A stretch of DNA of 64,000 nt. Origin: Dastarcus helophoroides. Its lineage: Eukaryota > Arthropoda > Insecta > Coleoptera > Bothrideridae. Shown here piece after piece: positions 58,862 through 64,000 of this stretch (position 1 is its first letter; the number at the start of each line of letters is the position of its first letter). The DNA lies in contig CM053334.1 of NCBI GenBank assembly GCA_028583605.1, positions 22,371,726 to 22,435,725 on the forward strand, read 5' to 3'. The notes under the pieces are model-generated. The model did not search any database, was not told the DNA's origin, and saw only the letters and a list, made by a program, of their open reading frames with translations. A program made the position numbers and the translations under genes.

Positions 58862-59440
58862 GAAAAGTTGACATTTTTTTTTTAAATTACATTTTAAAAA
58901 AAATTGACATTTCAAAAGAGGGGAAACATGAAAAAAGTCAAATGTCTAAAAAAAGCAAAATTTTTAAAGAGGTCTAACTTTTGAGAAGAAGAAATTAATA
59001 AATAAAATTTCAAAAATAATTGTATCAAAAAGGGTAAAATTTCTAAACTGATCCAAATCTTGGAAATAGTTTCGAATTTTAAATGACTTTTCAAAATCAA
59101 AAGAGTCGAATTCTTGAAAATCAGTCAAATTTACAAAATAATCGAAATTTAGACATTTTCAAAAAAGTCGAAATTTTCAAAAAATCAAAACTTCCAGAAA
59201 AGCAAATATTTGAAAAAATGTTCAAATTTTTAAATTTTAAATTTTGAAAAAGTCCAAAATTTGAAAGAGTTTAATTTTTTCTAAATTTTCAAAATAAAAC
59301 TTAAAGAAAATAAAAAAGTACAAATAAATTTGGACAGCAGACGAAATTCCGAAGAAAACCAAAACTATAAATATTCTAAAAAAGGCCAAACCAAAAAACT
59401 TTCCAATGAAGACAAAATTTTCAAAATAAGTAGCAATTTT
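58862..59440 (+). repeat. GA-associated dispersed repeat, copy D
   Basis: 'gttgacattttttttt', 'agaggggaaacatgaaa', 'ctaaactgatccaaatctt' and 'ccaaaactataaatattc' occur in the same order as in copies A-C, again directly beside a GA array. Confidence 0.75.
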
Positions 59441-59810
59441 TTGAAAAAGGTGAAATTTACAAAACAAATTCGCGAGAGGAAGTTTCGAAAAAACTTTTAA
59501 AAAGTCGAAATTCTGAAAAAGTCGAAATTTATAAAAAACTCGCGTTTGGAAAAGATTTGAAATTTTTAAATAAGTCGAAATTCTGAAAAGTCGAAATTCT
59601 ACAAAAGTCGAAATTTACAAAAAATTCGTTAGGAGAAAGTTAACGTTTCGAAAAAACTTAAAATTTTGAAATAGGTCGAAATTTTGAAAAAGTCCAAATT
59701 TACAAAAAATTTGCCAGAGAAAGTTAACGTTTTGAAAAAACTTGAAATTTTTAAATAAATCGAAATTTTAAAATAGTCGAAATTTACAAAATAATTTTGA
59801 GAAAAAGTGA
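59441..59810 (+). repeat. ~84-bp tandem repeat, about five units
   Basis: 'aatttacaaaaaattcg' (variants) at about 59,455, 59,533, 59,618, 59,702 and 59,788, each followed by 'agaaagttaacgttt' or 'gga..gt' and 'gaaaaaacttgaaattttt'. Confidence 0.75.
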
Positions 59811-60360
59811 AAATTTAGGTAATGTGAAAATTTTAAATAAGTTATCATTTTGAAGATGTGAAAATTTTGAAATGGCGGAATCTTAAAAAAGGACGATATT
59901 TTTAAATGAATCAAGGTCCTCAAAAGTAAAATCTTCAAAAAAATTAAACTTTTTCCAAACTTCTTCAAATAGAAAGTTGAAATTTTAGGGAAATCTAAAA
60001 TTTAGGGAAAAAGTCGAAATTGTTGAAGTTGAGTCAAAAATCTTAAAAATAAAATACAAATTTCCACCAAATAAATTGTTTTTAAAAATGCTAAATGAAA
60101 AAATATATTATTTGAGTAAAGATGTTTAAAAATGATCAGAATTTTCGGAAAAAACTTTTAAAAAATTCAAAATTTTCAGGAAAGTTTAAATTTAGAAAAA
60201 ATTCAAAACCAGTAGAAGCAAAATTTACAAAAAAAAGTCGAATTTCCTAAAGAAGACTAAAACTTTATCTTAAAAAGGTTAAATTTTTCAATAAAAAGTT
60301 ACTTGCAAAAAAAGTATATTTGAGAAGTAAAATTTTTAAAGTAGCTCAAGGTTTTTTTAT
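59811..60360 (+). repeat. Purine-rich degenerate repeat
   Basis: A-rich sequence with 'aaaagtcgaaattt' words; no gene. Confidence 0.55.
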
Positions 60361-60444
60361 GTTTAATTCACTCGCAAAGGATAACCCTATTATGCCTTCA
60401 AAGCACCGCGAGTAGGATGCGGAAACAAGGATAGATGGCAATGA
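60361..60444 (-). mobile_element. Non-LTR retrotransposon 3' tail
   Basis: 'ttcactcgcaaaggataacc', 'gcgagtaggatgcggaaac' and 'aaggatagatggcaatgaa' are the complement of the tail in copies 2260-2390 and 25,262-25,395. Confidence 0.75.
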
Positions 60445-60499
60445 AACGTAGACACTTTAAAAGAAGGTCGAAATTAAAACAAAAAGAAACTTTGGAAAA

Positions 60500-60855
60500 G
60501 TCCCCTGAAAGCAAGAAAGATTAAAAAACACAACAAAGATTGCTGTAACGCGTTTCGACAGCCAAGCTATCATCTTCAGAGAGATACAGTATCTCTCTGA
60601 AGATGATAGCTTCGTTAACGTGTTTGGACAGCCAAGTTATCATCTTCAGAGAGATACTGTATCTCTCTGAAGATGATAACTTGGCTATCATCTCTCTAGA
60701 GATGATAGCTTCGTTAACGTGTTTCGACAGCCAAGCTATCATCCTCGGAGAGATACAATATCTCTCTGAAAATCATAGGTTCATTAGAGCAACCTTTGTT
60801 GTGTTTTTTAATCTTTCTTGGTTTCAGGGGACAAGTTTTGTATCTCAATTTTTGA
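60500..60855. mobile_element. Foldback element, copy 16 (expanded, nested palindromes)
   Basis: The inner arm ('gacagccaagctatcatctt', 'cagagagatac') is repeated three times in alternating orientation between one outer left arm and one outer right arm. This gives several palindromes in a row (apices near 60,590, 60,660, 60,705 and 60,760). Confidence 0.85.
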
Positions 60856-61863
60856 AAAAGTTGAAATTTTTCATAAATTTTTAATCAAACGATAAAATGT
60901 CTGTCATAAGAGAAAGGCGAGAACAAGTAGAGTAATAGGGGACTTATTTACTGCAAAAAGAAGTTCTAGAAGACTAAATTTAGTGGTGAAATCTCCAGTT
61001 TAGCCACACACGAATAAATGCCAACATTTAAAAAAGTTGGAATTGGCTAAATGGTTCAATTTTTCAAAAAAATTTCAAAAAATATTAAAGAGTGGAAATT
61101 TTGCAAAAGAGTTGATGTCAAAATGTCAAGATCTCTAAGAAAGTCAGAATGAAAAAAAAATCGAATTCCTCAAAAAAGGTCCAACGTTTTGAAAAAAGCT
61201 CGAAATTGTCAAACAAATTGAAGATTTCAGAGAAATTCAAAACAAGAAGAAAAAGGTCTAAATTATCAAAAGAGTCAAAGTTTTCAAAGAATTTAGACAT
61301 TTTTAAAAATGGCTAAAACTTTGAAACATAATAAAAAATCGAACTTTGCAAAAAATTAAATTTTTCAAAGAATCTACCAAAATATTGAAATTTTGAAAAT
61401 CGAAATTTTTAAAATAAGTCTCGACCTTCGAAAAAACGTTGATATTTTGATAAAAGGTAGAATTTGTCTATACTTAAAAACTACGATGAAATGTCAACAT
61501 CTAAAACTGAAAGTTTCAAAAAAAAATAAAGTTGCTCAAAAAAAGTCTCAATTTTTGAGTCACAGTTTTTTTTTAAAAAGCATTAAAGTGTTAAAAAAGT
61601 ACTTTGGAAACGTACTTGAAACCTTGAAAACGAAAAAACCTGACTTGTTAAACAAGGCTCAATTAAAAAAATGTTAACATTCTAAAAAAATAGTAGCTTT
61701 TATAGAAATCTGAAGCGTTGACAAAAAGCATTTTCCTCATAGCGTCAATTTCAAGCAATTGTGTAAAAAATAATTTTAATTTCGGTGCTTTGAACCATAC
61801 ATTGGACTGTTACTAGTTTTTTTAAATGTTTGCTTACAACTCAACATAAGATTTTTTTTAAAA
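60856..61863. repeat. Purine-rich degenerate repeat and spacer
   Basis: A-rich degenerate sequence. The open frame 61,393-61,677 (+, 94 codons, K-rich) shows no family resemblance and is best treated as compositional. Confidence 0.5.
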
Positions 61864-61970
61864 GTTTAATCCACTCGCAAAAGGCAACCCCATTATGCCT
61901 TCAAGCACTGCGAGTAGGATGCGGAAACAAGGATAGATGGCGATGAACTACCCTCTTAACAAGGATAGTG
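61864..61970 (-). mobile_element. Non-LTR retrotransposon 3' tail
   Basis: 'taatccactcgcaaaaggc', 'aagcactgcgagtaggatg' and 'caaggatagatggcgatgaa' match the other tail copies; 5'-truncated, minus strand. Confidence 0.75.
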
Positions 61971-62139
61971 TTTCCACATGATGAAGTAAGCCCCAAATTG
62001 AGAAGACATAGCCAAAAACCCAAAAAGTCGTTTAAAATGGCCGTTCACGAACGACCCTCACTGTGCTCGGATACTGTGCAACTCTCTCTTCCGCAATGTG
62101 AGATTTTATCGCGTAAAAATGTGTTTTAATTTTTTTCCT

Positions 62140-62170
62140 ATATATATATATATATATCTATATATAGATA
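62140..62170. repeat. (TA)n microsatellite
   Basis: About 12 TA units with two interruptions. Confidence 0.9.
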
Positions 62171-62204
62171 AAAACTAAAATTCAGGTTTGAACTGATAGG
62201 TTGT

Positions 62205-62757
62205 AACTTTTGGGGAAAATTCCATTCAGTAACGAGTTCCATAGCTTGGAAGTTCTATAGAAAAAAGAGTCTTCGTAGATAGAATTCCTCCAGCTGGACC
62301 GCACAGGAATTTGCTGTCTCCGATTGTCTTGTATGCCTCAAAAAGCTTGCCTTTTGGGGGATTAGTTCCTGCGAGCATCTCCCATGATAGTACTTGTAGT
62401 AAAGAGAAAAGTCACCAACCATCCGCCTGTGCTCTAGTGTTTTGAGAGAAATGGTCAAACTCTCGTCATCAATTAGGCGAATTTTTTTGAATTAAATCCA
62501 AAAGAGCTAAAGTGTGCTTTGGGTTTGAACTCCAAACATTAGAACAATATTCTAGGGTTGGCCTACTTTGAGCTTTGTATAGTGTGAGTAGCTGATGAGG
62601 TGTGAAGTACTTTTTAGCTCTAAAAAGAAAGCTGAGATTCTGAGAGGACTTGGCAATGGCGCGAACATGATCCTCCCAAGAGAAGTTAGTGCTCGCATTT
62701 ACTCCTAGGAGAGACAGATTATATCCCATCGAGGAGGGATTTTACCGTCCACAATGT
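62205..62757 (-). pseudogene. Non-LTR retrotransposon reverse transcriptase, C-terminal part
   Basis: Read on the minus strand, 62,729-62,469 encodes L-G-V-N-A-S-T-N-F-S-W, H-V-R-A-I-A-K-S, Y-K-A-Q-S-R-P-T-L-E-Y-C and P-K-H-T-L-A-L-L-D. This is the region after the RT catalytic core in jockey/CR1-like elements. After a frame change near 62,465, the second part (62,458-62,255) has L-E-H-R-R and Y-Y-K-Y-Y-H-G-R-C. A third frame then carries F-F-Y-R-T-S-K-L-W-N-S-L, the same tail as at 2204-2400. The catalytic YxDD lies upstream and is not in this fragment. Dead 5'-truncated copy. Confidence 0.85.
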
Positions 62758-62794
62758 CAAAAAATTTGATAATTGCAGCTCCTCCTGAGAGACG

Positions 62795-62897
62795 GACTTG
62801 GCAATGGCGCGGATATGATCGTCCCAAGAGAAGTTAGTGCTCCTATTCACTCTTAGGATAGGTAGATTAGATCCTATCAAGAGAGGATTTTACCCTC
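62795..62897 (-). mobile_element. Duplicated piece of the same RT fragment
   Basis: 'gacttggcaatggcgcgg', 'caagagaagttagtgctcc' and 'gaggattttaccctcc' repeat 62,643-62,757 with about 10-15% differences, in the same orientation. Confidence 0.8.
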
Positions 62898-63608
62898 CAA
62901 AATTTCAAAAAATTTGACAACTTGTGTCTCCTCTAAATTTACAAAATAAGCTGGTCAGTTAAAATAAAACCACTTTTGATCAAATTTAATGAAATGTTTT
63001 AGTTAATGAGTATTGTGAAGATCAAGATAAAGCTTCTCGATCTGGCATGCGTTAACTTAAAATGATCAAAGAATTTTAAGATCAAAAGATACATAACTCT
63101 TTCATTTCTGTGTGATGTAAAGAGACCACCTTTACTGAAATATAAAATAATATTTATGTTCCAATAAAATACGTAAACGTCTATAAAATATTAATTAATA
63201 ACGTTCATTAATTACCATATAGTACAAAAATATTCGTCCACTGGGTTGGTCGATTTTATGAAGATTTTTAATACATCGTTTCGCGGTAGGGGACCCATAC
63301 TTAGTATTTTACGACACCCATAAACGCCGTCAGAATGGCCGAATTATCAAGTTATTGCCTTTTTTATGTAGACAGTTCCCGAATCTAAGGTATTTATTGG
63401 GTCGAATTTGTCATAGAAAAAAATAGTAATTGTCTGTTTTTAAACGTACGAAGACGATTTTCTAAATTCCAACGTTTGTGTCTAAGCAACCAATGAATTT
63501 AAACGATCGTTTAGATGAAGTGCTACTTTAGTACTTGAATGCTTTTTTTTTAGTGTACTGATGTCAGTGATGGGTGGTATTTGTTTATTTGGATTGATTT
63601 TGACACTA
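62898..63608. other. Low-repeat region, no recognised gene
   Basis: Unique AT-rich sequence. A part at 63,270-63,350 is somewhat GC-richer, without a recognised product. Confidence 0.4.
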
Positions 63609-63756
63609 GTTGAAATACAAATCTTGCGCCCTAAAACCCAGAGAGATTAAAAAACACAACAAAGGTTGCTCTAACGCGTTTCGACAGCAAAGCTATCATC
63701 TTCGGAGAGATACTTAATCTTTCTGGGTTTCAGGTGACATGATTTGTATTTTAATC
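63609..63756. mobile_element. Foldback element, copy 17 (right inner arm lost)
   Basis: Left arm 'ttgaaatacaaatcttgcgc' to 'aagctatcatcttcggaga', joined to the outer right arm ('aatctttctgggtttcag', 'gatttgtatttt'). Confidence 0.8.
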
Positions 63757-64000
63757 AATGGCGGCTGGTGACTTTTTGACAGGGGGTGCGCACATGCAAA
63801 TACAGGGCTTCGAACCGGAACTGAACCGAAAACCGGAAACCAAATAAAAACCGTTATTTTTGTAGGAACGAAAACCGGAACAGAACCGGAAAAAAATAAC
63901 GGTTTATTTCGGTTCGTTGAATTTGTATGTTCTTAAAATAATTTTTACTTTACCCTAAAGTTTGGGATTTTTTTAGAATTTTTTTTCAAAATTATACACA
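63757..64000 (+). mobile_element. Probable hAT-type transposon terminus (continues past the edge)
   Basis: 'cagggcttcgaaccggaac' at 63,803 followed by repeated 'ccgaaaaccggaa'/'accggaacagaacc' words is typical of one end of many animal hAT elements. Another hAT-like start, 'caatggcggctggtgac', lies at 63,757 directly after the foldback copy. The other ends would lie beyond the window, so boundaries and target duplications cannot be checked. Confidence 0.4.

Overview
This window looks like nuclear DNA from an arthropod, most likely an insect. It is very AT-rich and crowded with degenerate satellite DNA, simple-sequence arrays and fossils of eukaryotic transposons: a mariner, a non-LTR retrotransposon, hAT-like ends and a family of foldback elements. 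One gene carries a canonical GT-AG intron and is followed by an AATAAA signal. No rRNA, tRNA or CRISPR array was found, and there is no bacterial gene organisation.

Layout. Bases 1-29,600 are almost entirely non-coding. They hold a purine-rich tandem array (1-2000), a large inverted repeat (4130-5395), a ~550-bp tandem family (5900-9080), a TTTA array (10,780-10,950), a ~159-bp satellite with 11 units (14,400-16,140), a 1.8-kb heptanucleotide CT-rich array (19,145-20,930) and a ~270-bp tandem family (26,690-27,500). Low-repeat islands between them may contain small exons; the best candidate is a terminal exon at 12,435-12,562.

Bases 29,601-40,277 hold the only large gene. It has higher GC than its surroundings and encodes a modular protein of potentially about 3,300 residues. 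In order it carries an N-terminal ankyrin-like region, a NACHT-type P-loop NTPase, a long ankyrin series split by a 722-bp intron, a hydrophobic helical block, a Gly/Asn-rich segment, a furin-like RVRR site and a C-terminal domain like the latrotoxin C-terminal domain. This layout recalls the large modular toxin-like proteins of intracellular arthropod symbionts (Wolbachia/phage WO, Rickettsia, Rickettsiella) and their arthropod relatives. Its reading frame changes about 18 times, nearly always without nonsense substitutions, so it is either a young pseudogene or a gene damaged by assembly indels. An internally deleted mariner (41,319-42,548) lies about 1 kb downstream.

Bases 42,550-64,000 are again repeats: pyrimidine-rich and purine-rich blocks that swap strand, four GA-rich arrays, about eleven foldback copies, an inverted pair of coding-like segments (54,917-55,580), a GC-rich 48-nt hairpin (57,406-57,453), pieces of one non-LTR retrotransposon, and probable hAT termini at the right edge. 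Apart from the modular gene and the transposon remnants, no convincing protein gene could be recognised.
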